Below, piece after piece: positions 5,870 through 6,066 of a stretch of DNA of 6,066 nt (positions are counted from its first letter, which is position 1; every line of letters begins with the position of its first letter). Below the pieces are notes generated by a model, which had not been told where the DNA came from, ran no database searches, and worked only from the letters and a program-made list of their open reading frames with translations. Position numbers and translations under genes: made by a program. This DNA comes from Candidatus Cloacimonas sp. 4484_275 (GTDB lineage Bacteria; Cloacimonadota; Cloacimonadia; Cloacimonadales; TCS61). Location: positions 1-6,066 of the forward strand of contig NATF01000037.1 in NCBI GenBank assembly GCA_002085205.1, in the 5' to 3' direction.

Positions 5870-6066
5870 GTGAAGAAAAAATCGGTTTTGAAAAATATCA
5901 TTGAAAAATTAAAAAAAAACAGCGGCGAACAACATGTTCTCATCGGTTTCGATGGTTTTATCGATGAAATAATCGAGGTGGTGGCGACGAGAAAAAATGC
6001 CGAAAAATACGAAAAAATAAAAACGATAACCGAATTTTCGGAAAAAATCGCGGCAATGGCCGGTTT
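5870..6066 (+). CDS. PfkB-family carbohydrate kinase, N-terminal part (cut by window end)
   Basis: The first 65 codons are present, from a GTG start with a strong GGAGG site, and the frame is still open at the right edge. After a lysine-rich opening (KKKSVLKNIIEKLKKN), residues 24-34 read VLIGFDGFIDE, followed by a TRKNAEKYEKIKTITEFSEKI stretch and AAMAGF. An FDGF(V/I)D motif followed by an R...Y..I.TI..F...I pattern and an A-G turn is typical of a group of PfkB (ribokinase-like) sugar kinases. The usual catalytic DTxGAGD motif lies far downstream and outside the window, so substrate and activity cannot be judged. It is transcribed away from the protease-pgk unit. A cytoplasmic role in phosphorylating a sugar or nucleoside is inferred from the family. 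Confidence 0.75.
   Translation, partial: MKKKSVLKNIIEKLKKNSGEQHVLIGFDGFIDEIIEVVATRKNAEKYEKIKTITEFSEKIAAMAG

Overview
The window is AT-rich bacterial DNA holding three complete genes and two gene ends cut by its borders. The best clue to the host is a secreted gingipain-type (C25) protease whose C-terminus is a type IX secretion sorting domain. That combination belongs to the Fibrobacterota-Chlorobiota-Bacteroidota (FCB) group and allied candidate phyla. Cloacimonadota-like bacteria would fit the low GC, the FlgD-like tail wording and the divergent glycolytic kinase, but this placement is inference and no phylogenetic marker is present.

Layout. Positions 5513 down to 1 read leftward on the minus strand: a 1221-residue C25 protease (signal peptide, propeptide, caspase-like fold, Ig-like domain, seven-bladed calcium-type beta-propeller, T9SS tail); then, after 13 bases, phosphoglycerate kinase (pgk) with an unusual arginine-rich tail; then, overlapping the end of pgk, a small Mth938/DUF498-domain protein; then, 64 bases on, the first codons of a hydrophobic protein that leaves the window. 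The tight spacing suggests one transcription unit. On the right, a plus-strand gene for a PfkB-like sugar kinase begins at a GTG codon at 5870 and runs off the end.

Between the two divergent units lie about 350 non-coding bases. They carry an inverted-repeat element with two tandem 5' arms (21-base period) that compete for one 3' arm. It is built on the dispersed 'GTCATCCTGAGC' motif seen in many bacterial genomes.

How the genes fit together: the protease would be exported and anchored or released by a T9SS encoded elsewhere. Pgk and the PfkB-like kinase are cytoplasmic carbohydrate enzymes. No functional link between protease and Pgk is evident beyond co-transcription. The most unusual points are the repeated RRxGxDRR tail of Pgk, the out-of-frame overlap of that tail with the next gene, apparent substitutions at normally invariant Pgk positions, and the two-armed hairpin element.
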